DNA of 64,000 bases from Ursus arctos. Taxonomy: Eukaryota > Chordata > Mammalia > Carnivora > Ursidae. The notes beneath the pieces are model-generated. The model ran no database searches and had not been told where the DNA came from. It saw only the letters and a program-made list of their open reading frames with translations. The stretch's first letter is position 1. Each line of letters opens with the position of its first letter. The position numbers and the translations under genes are program-made. Location of the stretch: positions 24,145,001 through 24,209,000 of the forward strand of contig NW_026623008.1 in assembly GCF_023065955.2 (NCBI RefSeq), read 5' to 3'. This document shows, one piece after another, positions 1-14,200 of the stretch.

Positions 1-230
1 AGTGGAAAGAACGCCGCACTTTGTGTAAGTCATTCAACGTTTCGGAGCCTGTTTTCTCATTACAAAATTAAAAAAAAACACAACACCACGACAAAAAAAC
101 CAAACCACTAATGATTACATCAAAATGAGATGATACATGAGATGTGTCTAGCACAGAGAAGTGGCTCAATACGGGTATGTTACTTCTTATCATTCTAACT
201 GGTTCTGTCAGAAATTATCTATTTGCTTAC
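1..230 (-). other. RNF19B intron 7 (partial)
   Basis: This intronic sequence runs to the left edge. It includes an A-rich run near 68-80. I see no feature. Confidence 0.7.
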
Positions 231-438
231 CTGCTATATTTTCCCTTGCCACTGGAAAGAATGCCACCACTCAGAGTGCCCCCTGAGAGGGCTGCAAAGC
301 TGGCTGTCTCACTGTATGGACCCTGCATAACACTGAGTCCATCTGTTGGGCTTCCGCTGGTGCTCAATACACTAGTCAGACCTTCAATGCTGCTTTCCCC
401 AATGCTGGGATTCTTGAGGGCTCGCCAGGCATCGGCCA
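231..438 (-). CDS. RNF19B: RNF19B coding exon 7: Ser/Gly-rich cytosolic tail
   Basis: The exon is 208 nt. It completes Val468, encodes residues 469-536 and gives two bases of Arg537. It is the start of the Ser/Gly-rich, probably disordered C-terminal tail, with [12 protein letters not shown] and [13 protein letters not shown] motifs. The acceptor is CCCCAG and the donor is GTAAGC. The following exons are beyond the left edge. Confidence 0.95.
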
Positions 439-3400
439 CTGGGGATGGAATGAAACATTTCAAGTCAAGATAACACAGCATCAAAATAGAGTCTGTTATC
501 TTCCTGTAATGATTCTTCAGAGTGGAGAATATTCATGTAGAAAAATACTCATTTACCCACTTAATGAACAGCTACTATATGCAGCTACCACACATCAGGT
601 GTTTTAACATATTGTTAATATTTAATCTTCCCAATAATTATGCAATAACAGCCCTAATGTTAGAGGAGAAAGTGAAAGCTAGGAACTAAATGACATGTCC
701 AAGTCACGGCTGGTCACATGAAACTACACTTCCGATTCCAAGTTCACTATTTTGTCCACTATACCGTAGATGCCATCTAATCAAACATGAAGATCTCAAA
801 ACATGTTTAGGTTATGTTAGGTGTTGATTCTACCAGGAACCCTCAAAAACTTGTGGGACTCTCTGTGCCTTAGCTTAGTTAATATGGTAAAGTGAAAACA
901 TCAAAGTAGGAGTCAGGAAGTCCCAAAAAAAGAAGCTGGAAGACTTGCTTTAGTCCCAGCTCTGCAGAAGCTCTTAAACCCATTTTACAGATGTTGAGAC
1001 AAAAGCTGAAAGAAGTTCCCATTAAATGGGGATAATAATAGCCCCTGCCCTCTCTATTCAGAGAGCTATTGTAAAAACCAGGTGAGATAATAACTGTGTA
1101 AAGTCCTCTGAAAATTATAAAGCACTGTGCAGATATAAGACTTTATTATAATCACTACTATTACCAGCATACTTGGAGTTACTTGGAATCCTACTAGTTT
1201 GTACCTGCCACACAGAGCCAAGTACCAGAGGAATTAACCTAATAACTCTGGAACAAAGAAATGAAAAGCTAAAAATACTTTACCCCCTACAAAGCTCATT
1301 ATCCAAAGTAATCCAATGACAATCTCTCTGTAAAATGTGCTGAATTCTACTGATTTTTATTTTCTGCCCCATAAATTCAAAGGGAAATTAAAATCCTCCC
1401 TTTACCTGTGATTGGACCATCATCTTCATCGAACTCAATTTTCACCCCCTTTCCATTTGCTGTGCTAACTCCACAGCCACCTCCGCGACAGAGAGAAATG
1501 GGCACAACCCCATAGACATAGGCCAGCATGATGGGGACGCCAATACCTGGGGGAGGAGAAGGAAACAAGTCAGCAGGCCATCAGGTTGCCCTAAATTCTC
1601 CTTCCCAGCCTGAGCACAGGCAAACCACTTTATAAAGGGCCAAAGAAAGACAGAAGATGGCTATCCTAAAGAGGTAGCTGCGTCTAAAAGAATGACTGGA
1701 CTTGGGAATTAGAAAGGCCTGGATTAGAATCCTGACTCCAATTTACTAGCTGTATAATCACACATATCTTCCCAGGGTTGTCAATGATCAAAAGAGAAGG
1801 TACATACAGTGCCCAGCACAGTGAGTGTATGTTGCTTTCATTTTCCCTCTTCTACTCACTGCTGACATGCTAATCTAAGAACCAGTCAATACTCAAAACA
1901 TTAAATAAGTGACTCCTGGGGTTTACGATCCCCCCAGAACGTTAATTCCAAAATCTTACTGCTGTGGAGGCGGAATGGCTTAGTTGTTAAGAGCACAGGC
2001 TCTGAAGTCAGAGTGCCTTGATTCGTGTTCCAGCTAAGAGACCTTGGGCGAATTACAGCACCTTTCTATTACAACTGTAGTGCTGTGAGGATTAAATGAA
2101 TTAATACATGCAAAACACTCAGCACTGCTCCTGGTACATGGCGAGCCTTAATAAATGTTAGTTATAATATTCTTATTCTAAAACAAAAACTCATGCCTCC
2201 CAAAATACTGTGAGGCATTAACCAAATCAAAATAAAAGTAATTTTATTTTGTGGGTTCCCTAGCAAGTGGAGAAGGAAGATAAAAGGTGAAAAACTAGGC
2301 CTTAAAGTAATATTCTTTAACCTTTTCTCTGAGCCAGACCGAGTTCTAAGCACTAATTTAGGAATGAAAGATCCCGAACTCTGACAATTTAGCGTGGCTG
2401 ATAATCATAATAGTGCCTAATAGAGTTAACTCCCAAGGTGGGTTTGGCATAAAATGTAGGAGCCTCCAAGGTGAAACATCTGGCCAGTTGGCTAACCGGC
2501 TACAGTCAGAAAGCTGGGCGGGGTGGGGGGGTGGAAGAAAAGAGAGGGAAGGAAGGAGAAGAGTCGTGGTCCGGGCTAGCTTACCCACACTAACTGCAGC
2601 AATAACTGGGGACGCAATGACTGACAAAGTCACTCCTCCTGTGATAGCCAAATTCCTCTTATGTTTGGAGGTTTTCCTTCCCTCATACCTGCTGTGAATC
2701 TAACAATAAAAAAGAAAATCCAGGTCGGCAGGTTAGGATATTAATCTTTCTGCCGGGGTGAAAAAAGACAAATGAATATTCTATCTACATTAAAATGTAT
2801 CCCCTACCCACCAAGAGGCCATCTTTCTCAAATTTTAACCTAACTCAGACCAGGGTGACATAAACTAATACAGAAAAAGTTAATCCAAGAAGAGACAAAA
2901 TAACTCAGTGTTGTGAGGAAAGTATTTCACTTTTAAGTCACCGAGACAAACCAAGCCCAGGATGCTAATAAGAACTTTTAGATCTCTTGGGGTTTACGAA
3001 AATCCATTTAAGAAATTAAGGTTATTTTTATCTAAGAACCAGCTGGTTTTCAGGAAGCTCTGAAATATAAGCTCCTCCCTATTTCCTTCAAAACTTTACC
3101 AACAAACCTGGGGATAGAACACACAGAACTCAGCATGTCTTACCTTCCTGCCAACATAAACAGGAATGCCAATGACCATGGCAGGAATGGCAATGCCAGC
3201 AATGAGGGAAATCCCCACTGGAGCACCAATCAGTGTTCCCAGCTGCCAAAGAATTTTCTTCTTACGGCTCCACGGCTTCTTGCCCCAGAATGTGCAGCCA
3301 GAAGGGCTGCAGAGGAAACATGCTAAAGTTAATATCAATATTACAAATGCAGCTGTTGTCACCAGAGGGCTTGATAAGAGCAAGAGCCTTCTTTTTCAAT

Positions 3401-6400
3401 AAGAATGATTAACAGTTACAAGAAGTTGTAGGAAATGAATATATTACATGAGGGGGAGCAAAAGACAAGGTCAGATTATTAGAGCTCTGGGCCCTTTACC
3501 TTTTGTTTGTAAAGACAGGCTTCCAGACTAGAAATCTCTTTTCCTTTCTTTGCTACTGAACCCTGTCCTCCCTAACCTAACACTGATCCAGCTTCCTTGA
3601 CTGATATACTACTTGGGACCCTGTACAACCTACACACTTGACATCTCACCCAAAAGCGCTGTGCCCTGCAGCTAACAAACATTGATCTGAATAATTTTCT
3701 TGGCCTATGTCTTACCCATATCCAATAGATAGTGTAAACCACGTTCCTGGGGAAGGATATAAAAAGACTTTGTCACACCCTTTATGTCAGTTTCATAGAG
3801 TTTGGCCACTTTTATACTCAGTCCTTCTGTGTTCAGCCATTTTTGCTCACTCCCTTTGTCCTGTCTTCTCTACTAGAGAGGATAAACAATTTTGATGGGG
3901 CGCCTGGGTGGCTCAGTTGTTAAACGTCTGCCTTTGGCTCAGATCATGATCCCATAGTGCTAGGATCGAGCCCCTGCATCGGGCTCCCTGTTCAGTGGGG
4001 AGCCTGCTTCTCCCTCTCCTTCTCCCTCTGCTTGTGTTCCCTCTCTCACTGTTTCTCTGTCAAATAAATAAATCTTAAAAAAAAAAAAAAGGATAAGCAA
4101 TTTTGAAAGTAGGAGAGTAGGGATTATACACCCCTGTGTCCCTGATAATCAGTACACTGTAAGTAACTCAATGTTTGCTATATTGGAAATGAAAATGTTT
4201 CATCCACACAATGGATGTTAAGTTTGTAAATATTAACTCCTTCAGGACAATACTTTAATATTCACTCTGAATTCTTTGTAAAGTCATTACACGCAAGGAA
4301 CTGTAAAAAGGTAACCCTGACCATAATAAACTTACGCAGTTTAGCAAAATTATATACGTGTATGAAGTAAAAGTAGTGATATTTATAACGAAACATTTAA
4401 GGAATGCCAATACAGAAGAATGAGGCAGAAAAAGCTGGGGAAGGCATCATAGATGAAATGGCATTTAAGTCGCCCCTGAAGGGTAAATAAGAACTGAACA
4501 GGTTGACATAAAAGGGGGTTGCTGGGAGAGAAAGCATTCTTTTTTTTTTTTTTTTTTAAAGATTTTATTTATTTATTTGACAGAGATAGAGACAGCCAGC
4601 GAGAGAGGGAACACAAATAGGGGGAGTGGGAGAGGAAGAAGCAGGCTCATAGCAGAGGAACCTGATGTGGGGCTCGATCCCATAACGCCAAGATCACGCC
4701 CTGAGCCGAAGGCAGACTCTTAACCGCTGTGCCACCCAGGCGCCCCAGAAAGCATTCTGGACAAAGGGAAGAATATGAACAATTATGAAAGAACGTGAAG
4801 AAGAAAGATGGCTAGAGGAGACACAGGGAATAGCAAGCCCAGGTTATCGGAATATAGCATGTATAAAACAACATGGAAAAAGCTAGAAAAGGAGATTAGG
4901 GCCAGACTGTGGCAAAGCCATGTTAGGGAAATTGAACTATCTGGAAGGTAACAAAAACAGTCCCTGGAAGTTGCTGAACTGAAGAAAAACATGGTCACAG
5001 GAGTGCTTCAGAAGAACTTTTTACAGTTTCCTTCTACTGTAATGAGAGGACAGACAACTGTGTCTCTTTGACATCCTTTTCCCTAAATCAGTAAAAGAAC
5101 AAGACTATAAAGCAATGGACACATTTCCCATCTCACCTGAGGTAATGCAAATCTGAGATCTCTTTCATACAAAGCCAACAGAATTCACAGCCGCACACTG
5201 CACAGGTCATATGATTACAGCTTCCATCATTCATCTTGATAATGTAAGCACTGCATCGTGGGCATGGCTTGATGTCATCTGCTAAGGGGGCAGGAAGATT
5301 GGGTAGAAAAATACCCCCAGTTAAACCTAATTCGATTTATTATTCCTAGGAATATATATAAAAAATAAGGAGGCAGTCAAGAACTCTTGGCTGAGAATTC
5401 CAAATTGTGCAACCCACTTCACTGGAAGGCTGGCTATGTCTAGACCTCAGGAATCTTCATAAAATGGATCCTGTCTCATACTGAGCTGCCTATTCCCAAA
5501 ACTGGCATCTTACACAGCACTTAAGCCACACTCTGAACAAGGAGACTTCCCTAGAGACAAAGATGGTTCCAAGAAAAACGAAATTTCACTAGCCAGTAGG
5601 CTGACAGAATTCAAAGCAGAGTTCTGCAGGAAGAATAGTCTGCAGCTTGGAATTGGCTTTAAGTTTTGAAAAACTTTAGCTCAGGAAATTCATTTCTCAG
5701 GCTCTGCAAGAATCACTGTGATGTGCTGTTAACACAACCCACAGACCCCTCCCATGATACTTTCAAATTCAAAACCTAAAAATAATTGGGTATGCTATGT
5801 AGCATACACCTAGTAATTTTCACAGCAAGCTAGGAACTATCCTATTAAAATGACAATTTAGGAGATTATGCTGTGCCAGGAAAAAGTGAATGGTAAAATC
5901 TTTCCTACCAGCCTCTCCCAAATGACATCAGTGAAATAAAATACATTTATAAAAGGCAATAAACCCACTGACATTTTTAAATAGGTTTACTCTGACTTGC
6001 CAAGGTTCCTCCTTTTAAGGTTAATCATTAATCCATACTAATATTATTTCCTTTCCTTAACTCTGTACCCTACTTCCAAAAGTGGTGATGCACTTAAAAC
6101 TAGTAGGAAGACAGGAGAGGTTTAATACTAATTGTCTTTCTGCTCACAATGAAAGTTTTGAAAAAGTCCCTCGCAAAAGGACCTAATTACTCTCCAATAT
6201 GAGACATATTATTAAAAAGGTAGAAACTAGAGAATTCAATTTTGTTGCATTCCAATTTTACCAATTTATAGGTTGGAAAACCTACAGTTGTCAGAGAGAG
6301 AAGCTACATATCAAATATAATATTGAAAGTATTACCAAGTATTTTTTGCTCTCTGATCCTAGGAAATACTTGGTTATACAGTAAATAATCTCTCCCAGCT

Positions 6401-9400
6401 TTAGGCTCACATTATGAAATATCAAATAAAGAGAAAAATGAGACAATGCCAACTTATACCTGGTCCAGATTCTTGCCCGTAACTGAGACCTGAAGTGTGC
6501 TTGGTCCGTACTCGCAAAGTCTGTGCCCTCTGCTGACGGGCCATATCGCATGTCTGATTTGGATGCCATATTTGCTTGCAGTGGTAGCAGAACTCCGTTT
6601 GGCAGCCTTCCCTCTCACAGGTCAGCTTTGGGCAGCTGGCACAGCCATAGGCAATAACAGCATAACTATGGGAAGGAAATAGGAAGAGATATCAGTAAGA
6701 TAAGAATGATCGGAACAAGACAGACATTATTCATCAGTTTCAGTGGGGTAACACTGACACACCTTACCACTACACATGATATAGAGAAAAGAGTACACAC
6801 ATAACACACAACACACACACACACATTCTGTGTGAGGAAGTAAATTTCTTCTTAAGATTCTAAAAACACAAATCATTTACCTTCTGAAAAAATAAGGAAA
6901 AATACCATATTTAGCCTGAATTCTAGCATGTATTCAGTCACAGTTTAGGCTACTTTAAGAGCAGTTTACCACAGCAAGTTTCACAAATAACAGGGTACAA
7001 AACTGTATCATTTTGATGGTTTGCTATATTTAGAGAGATTAGAATTTGTTTACATTAAAGGACAGAATGTTTGTAAAACAAAAGTATAGCGAAAACTAAA
7101 GTATACTTTTTCATTTTTAAGTTCTACAGTGAAGCTGGTCTGAGCACACACAGCCTGAGACAACAGCCACAGATGGATTCATGATCAACTCCCCCTAATG
7201 AAAGCTCATTTTATCTGTCTTTTTTTTTTTTTTTAATAGCTCAAATCTATACCTTGAAATATCTACTTCCTTGACAGGCTCCAGAATCCAAGAATACCAC
7301 TCATCTGCCTTATTAATTAATACATAGTAAGGCTGTTATCTCCCTCCCCTTCCTTCTCTCTTCTGACACATATTCTTAGTAAAGATGCGCAACTCAGAAT
7401 CCATCTGCACATCAACTGTTTCTTATAATTCACACTTATTTTCCAAGAATTACTCTCTCACAAACAATCCAATATATTTACAACTATTAGCCCTTCTGAC
7501 TAGTTCTAAATATGTCAACTAAATGTTCAGATTACCCTAACAAGTGAACACTTGTCTAAGATACAAAAATTTTTTAAAAAGTAATTTAAAGAAACAAAGA
7601 AGGGAAAATAGCAGTTGTGAAAGTTCAAACAATTTTTAAACAGGTCAATGATTGCAGGCTTAGGTGTTGCCATTAGGCTTTGTTGTCCTCTATTCCACCT
7701 TCTCCTCCAATAACCAAAGACCTCAAGCAACTTATAAGAAAGGCTAATAACATCTTCTTGGATTTATTCTACTGTTTGTTTATTTGAATGTGCATTAGAG
7801 ATTCAGAACATCAACTCGAGTTCTCAGGTTTATTATAGATTCTGCAAGTTGATTTGAGAATGACACTGAAAATATCAATAACGTATCATTTATGTTATAT
7901 AATACAGTCTGTACTAAAACTCTTCTCAGAAAGAGCAAAGTGAGAATAGGTCAATGTATGAATGCAAATGATTCATATCCTGTAGGAGTTCTGACAAATT
8001 TACCCAACCTAGCTGCAAAATAGCTACTACAGATAAACAATGTTTCTCCTAAAGAAAGTGACCTGCTTGCTATTTTGTGTTAAATGAGAAAGGTATTGGA
8101 TGACCTCAGTACCTTAAGTCAACTTCTGATGATACAAATTACATAGACAGTCAGGAAGCCTTGATCATTTCCTGATCTATTCTTACCTCACCTGGTGAAG
8201 TAAATATTTATTAACAGATTCTTTTCTTTTTCTTTTTTTTTAAGAACACTTGACAAGATTGATAATGTTACTTTTGGGTGTGGAATTTGATTCCAAGGAA
8301 GTAAAATAATCCCAAATACTCATGAACCCACAGTGATCTATTACCATGACACAGAATTACTCAGGGCACGAGACTTAGCATTCCTGTTTTTGGGCGCCTG
8401 GTCTGGTCTCCTTGCCCCTGACTCATACTGCATGACACTGAGCTAATTTAAATCTCCAAGCCTTAACCTCTATCTCAAAAATGGAGGTATAGGTGCTTGC
8501 CACCTTCAAGTATAACTAAACATACTCTAAAACTGTTCTAAAGATCTTGCCCTGAAAGGTATGGTATAAAAATATAGCACATTTTATCCTTCTTCCTGGC
8601 CTTTGCATAATCTACTACTTCTGCCTAGAATGTTCTTTCCTTTCTTCTTGCCCTGGCAAATACTTATCCATTTAAGAACCAGCTCGAATGTCATCTTCCC
8701 TATAAAATCCACTTAACCTCTCCAGGCAGCTGGTTGCTTACTTTATGTCTATGTACAATTACTTTATACTACTTATCACATTATATTGTAATTCTCTGCT
8801 TATACGTGTGCTTCCCCAACCAGACTAGACTCAAGGAAAAGTATCATCCATGTTTTAATCTTCAGGGTCTAGCATATTGGTTCGTGCTCAAAATACTCGT
8901 GTTGAATGAATGATAGAGACCCTCCGCTGTTCAGCTTTTTTACTTTCCCCAGGCCATTCTAACTCTTCTCCTGGGCCATTACTCTACCCTAAAGCAATCT
9001 TTAAACCATATCCATGTATCTATTCATTTACTATATACCAGGTACTATAACTAAGCCCATTTTAGGAGCAAACTCCTAAATTCTGAATAGGGTAATCTTC
9101 CCCAGGTAGTTGAAAAAAACTTCATCCTTGAGACCAAATTCGCCTTGACAATCTTGTTCCTTCTCTTCCATGTACCCTACCCTGCAGCCTCTTTCCTACC
9201 CTGCTCTTACCTTAACCAAGCATTCAGGTTTGCTAATTAGAAGCTAAATAAGAGGGGGAGAAAGAAGAAGAAGAAGCTAAATAGAAGGTGATGGAAATTA
9301 CATGCTGCTAAGAAAACAGATGTATTCTTCCCCCTCCTCTTAAGGTTATGTAAATTTACAAATTTTGTTAATTTCCTAAGTCTTCAGAAATATCAAAATA

Positions 9401-9636
9401 TGTGACAGGCTAGACCACAGCATTACCTAACTTCAGCCCTGGAGAAAAAAACCCCGCTATTATGAATTTGATTATGCTCTAACAGACCCTAGTAGTTAAA
9501 GAAATGTGTTCCTATACTATGTTTGAACTTTCTAGCTCCAGGCCACATAACTTCATTTACAAATGGACCCTGAGCATGTGTAAGGGTAGTAGAAATGCGC
9601 CAAGTTGTCATGAGTTGTACTCTTACTCTCTTCCTC

Positions 9637-9676
<40 letters not shown>

Positions 9677-11185
9677 TTATTTTGCCCTAGTTCAAATGTA
9701 TGTCACCTCATGGCCAGACAACTGCAAGAGACTACTATCTGGTCACCTTATACCCCACTCCAATCCAAGTTGCAGAACCAGTAGGTTATCTATCATTATG
9801 TAACACTTCTACTTAAATCCTTCAACAAAAAAGAAAAATAAGTCCTTCAAACCTAAATTTCTTTGCATGGCTTAGATAAGTCTATCAACTTGAGTCCAGT
9901 CTACCTTTCCAGATTGCCCTCTACTTTACAGATCATGCTCTCTATATTGTGCATCCAGACGCTGACCAATCTAGATGCCAGACTTACTACTATATTTTTA
10001 TACCTCTATGCAACTGCACTTGCTCAAAACACTCTGGCTTAAGATGCTTTTCTGTCTACTTGCATCATTGTTTGCCGGGTATGAATTCCTACTTACATTC
10101 TTCAAGGCCCAGATCAAATATTACCTCCTCTGTGAAGTCTTTCTTGACACCATCATGCAAAATCTTTCATCTACCCTCTGAGATCATTTGTGTTTTCTTT
10201 AGTATGTATTACATTGCATTTATAATCTGTTATCTATACCTATCTAATCTCTTCTAAAAGGCCAAACTCCCTGTCAAGAGGATTTTCAAAAGTGTCTACT
10301 GAATGATCATCCATCTGTCCTCTTCTTGCCCTCCACCCCCATTATCTGTTTCTTTTTCAAAAACTGTGCTGTACATTTTCTTCATCTACCTCATCAAAAT
10401 TCAACTATCCCATTCTTCTGGGATCTAACTGAAAAATTGTGTTCACAGAGTTGTAGAAAAAGTTGGAATATGGATAATCTAGGCTACAGGAAGTCTCAAT
10501 CTACTCAGAGCACAGATTCATTGTTTAATAAGGACGCTAACAGAAGACAGAGTAACTGTACAGAGTAAACTGTTAAAGGAGTTTAGAAAACTGCAAATAG
10601 GGAAAGTGTCAGTTAAAGATACAATAGAAAAAACAAAAACATGTTTCCTGTTGATTTAAGTTTGGGGAAATTACACCAGATTGAAGATTTACACTGTATA
10701 TTAGCATTAGCAAAATTTACAGTGTATATTAGCAGGTTTAAAGGGTCTAAAAGCCTCAGAAATAAATTCTGTTCAATCCAATACTTCCCAAGCTTATTTG
10801 ATCACAAAATGTCTTCTTTTCCAGTAATACCAAAATATACATTGGAAAATATTGATGTAAGTGAAAAATAGAAAATAAGATGAAAAGATGGTGGGAGACT
10901 GTAAAGGGGCTTAAATTATAAGGGTAGATCATATAAATAATTAGTTCTTAAAGACATAAAAAGTCATTTTATAGGTCAGATATGAACAGTCTGAAGCAGG
11001 GGAGTGATATAAAATGTTCCACTTTAGAATGATATATTAGCAAATATGGGAAAGATGTACGGAGCTGGACGCAGATGGGCAGGTGGGGGGTGGGGGATAG
11101 AGGGAAGAGTTGTGAAATAGAAGGTACAGAGCTAAATTAAGAGAAGACATCCAGATGAGCTATATCTCAATTTTTCAAATGTCAT

Positions 11186-11220
<35 letters not shown>

Positions 11221-14200
11221 AAGATGTAGGAAGGCTTCAGAGAGGAAAAATAAAATCCCCTTTTCACTGAGAAATTTGTCTTGCTCAAGAAGTTTGTTCT
11301 TCCCTCATAAATGTGTTAGAGATGAATGGAAGCTTCCTGTTTACAGGACGGTCCAGTCCAGTTGTCCAGGAAGGACAACGGCTGATACTACCTATTGGGG
11401 TCAGGTAGGAGGGGGGACTCTGCAGGAGGGAGAGCCAGCAATGAGAGGCTGGAGTGGTGGACCTGCACAAAGAATTTAGGTCAAGACAGCCTTATCTCCT
11501 ATTCATCTGTACAGAAGATCTGCCCCTGCACACCAGGAAATTTTCTGTTGCCTCCTTTGCTTACCCCTCAGTCTTCTAGAGATTCTGAAAAGGTTTAAAG
11601 ATTGGTAACAGGGTACTTGAGAGGAAAACATTATATATTTACATGATGTGGGGGTTTCTGAGAAGACTCATGCTTAAGCAGAGACTCTAAGGGGTATGTA
11701 TCAACTGCACCATTTATTAGTTGTGAAACATTGAAGCCCACGCTTAAACTTCTCTGAACTGGTTTCTCTTTTAGAAAATAAGTTTACCACCACCATTCAC
11801 CTGTATGAAACTAAAATTATTCCTGAATGAGCTTCTAGTCTGAAGATTATAAAGAACTATAAAAATGTCAGTTATTTGTATTTTGAGTTAATTTTATCTC
11901 ATTGGAAAGTATGTTTTAAATATACTTGGTAATATTGTACTTATTAAACAGTAATGTAAATGTTGCCCCACTGAAATTGGTTCTCTTATTTATGAATAAA
12001 ATAAGATCATATTCAAGTATGGGAAAATAAAAATTCAAGACTTTGCTCTACTCTAAAAATATTTTGTAAATAAATGATCTTTTAGTATATAGTGTTTTCA
12101 TTATCATAATCACAGTGAAACTAATGACCAGAACTCTGTAAGACCACTTACATGCCCCCTTCAGCCTGCCAAATAAAATTCTTTTTTTTTTTTTTTAAGA
12201 TTTTATTTATTTGAGAGAGAGGGAGCATGGGGAGGGGCAGAGGGAGACTGCAGACTCCCCACTGAGCAGGGAGCCCCACCCTGCCAAATAGATATACGTA
12301 CACACACAGAGTGAAGGGAGGACTTGATAAATTTGGCAGCAAGAACTTGATCTGTGAGTAAAGATGGTCAGGTACAAGAAGAGATAACTAGGGATTACAC
12401 TTACTGCTCATCCATGATTTTTACCAGACACAGAAGAATAGAACAGTCTGATTAAAACGAAACAAAACAAGCTGTTTTTCTCCTGGCACTAAAGAGAGGT
12501 GGCAAAACCACTGGCCACATCCCCAGGGAACTCAGATACGTGTTTGGGAAGTGACAGAATTTTAAAGTTACTCCCTGTTTATCTAACACCTCCAACTGCA
12601 GACCTCAAAACACTTTGCAAACATTAATTAAGCTTCTCAAGTCAGGAAAGGATTAGGCCTATTTCAGACAAAAAAAAAATAAATAAAGTAGATAAGAGGC
12701 TGTTTACAAAAAGAATCAGAAAAGAAACTAGATTCCAGATCCATGGCTCTCTCAAAGTTGTCCTTAGGCCACATTTGACAAAATGATACAAACAGTAGCA
12801 TCCCCAACAATGCCAACAAGTGCATGCTTTTTAAAAAGAAAAGGTTGAGAGGAAAGAATATTGCCCTTGGTTGGAGTTAAGACCAGTTTTTCAAGCCTGG
12901 TTCCACCACCCACTAGCTATATGACCCTGAACAGTCACTCAATTTATTTAAATTTCAGTTTTCTCATCTGTAAAACTAAATCAAGTCCATCTTACAATGT
13001 TGTAAGGATCAAATTAAATTATGTACGTCTGGCACATGGATACTTGGAAGCCAGCTTGTTTTTTTTTTTTTTTTTTTTTCCGCAGACTTCACCTTCTTTA
13101 AACTCACAGATAACACATTAAAAAAATATATAAAATTTTTATAATGCTTTTAAATAATAGTAAAAAAAACTCTAGATGATACTAACCCAATACTTGGCTA
13201 AAATAAGAAATGGCCTTAATTCTTTATTAACTTTTATTAATAGTTTACAGTTGTCACCATAAAGATTATAAATTAATTCCTGTCCATTTTTATTGTTGTG
13301 AGCAAAGACAGTCATTGACTTTAGAGAAATAAAAACAAAAAGGGAGCTTTTCCAGAAGGATAATCAGCAATGCCACATTTCTCAGTTAAAATTCAAGGAA
13401 AGACATCTCAAAAAGGAGTTAATATACTATTCCAAAATTAACCATGCAATGTTCTAAGTAAATATTCCTTTGGTTCAGAAAATAGATCAATAGTATCTAT
13501 AAAACCTATCATATATATTAGCCTCCTAAGGCCAGTGAGATCACAAGGCCACCAGATATAAGAGCCTACAAGGTTGTTTCCAACACTCATTAATTCAAAG
13601 TGAAAGTGATCTACCATAGACAAACACCATACCTTTGACCACAACACTTCAGAGTAATTTAGAAACCTCATCTCAGTGAGGTTAAATAACACAGCCATCT
13701 CTAAACAAGTCTGGCAGAACGGAAAGACGGAAGTTAATTTTTCTTACTCTCCTAGACATTCTCCAGACAGCTTCTTTTGAAGAGGACAAATAGTAGCATC
13801 ATGGAAATCTTAAAACAGCCTTGGTATACAGGTTACAATTAAAAGCCCTTCTTAACTCCTTTGAAGCAAAGGCCCATGCAGCTTTTTTACTAGCATTACA
13901 GTCACACACTGCAAGGAGTCCCTAGCATCTTTTTGTCCCCAAAACATAACACAAGAATAAAATGATCTGCCCAAGGTCACAGAACTGGTAAATGGTACAG
14001 TCTGACTCCCAATCACTTAGATAAGCTCTTCTTTGCTGCATGCAACCATTCATGGGATGTACTGACAGTAACATTTTTTTTTTTTTTAAGTGGTGGGAGG
14101 GTGGTCTCCATTGAGTACTTTAGATAGTAAAATCTGGTGGTATTCTGTCTCTGCACATACTGCATATTTTCTCACTGACCTTAAAAATTCAGGATACATG

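Larger units (their letters stand above)
3307..5136 (-). other. RNF19B intron 3
   Basis: The intron holds two CAN-SINEs in opposite orientations (3897-4090 and 4541-4746). The rest is A+T-rich unique sequence with no feature I recognise. Confidence 0.7.

Noticed and set aside
9504..9803. A 99-codon frame with a Leu-Phe-Ile-Tyr repeat
   Set aside because: The repeat is the translation of a (TTTA)n microsatellite.
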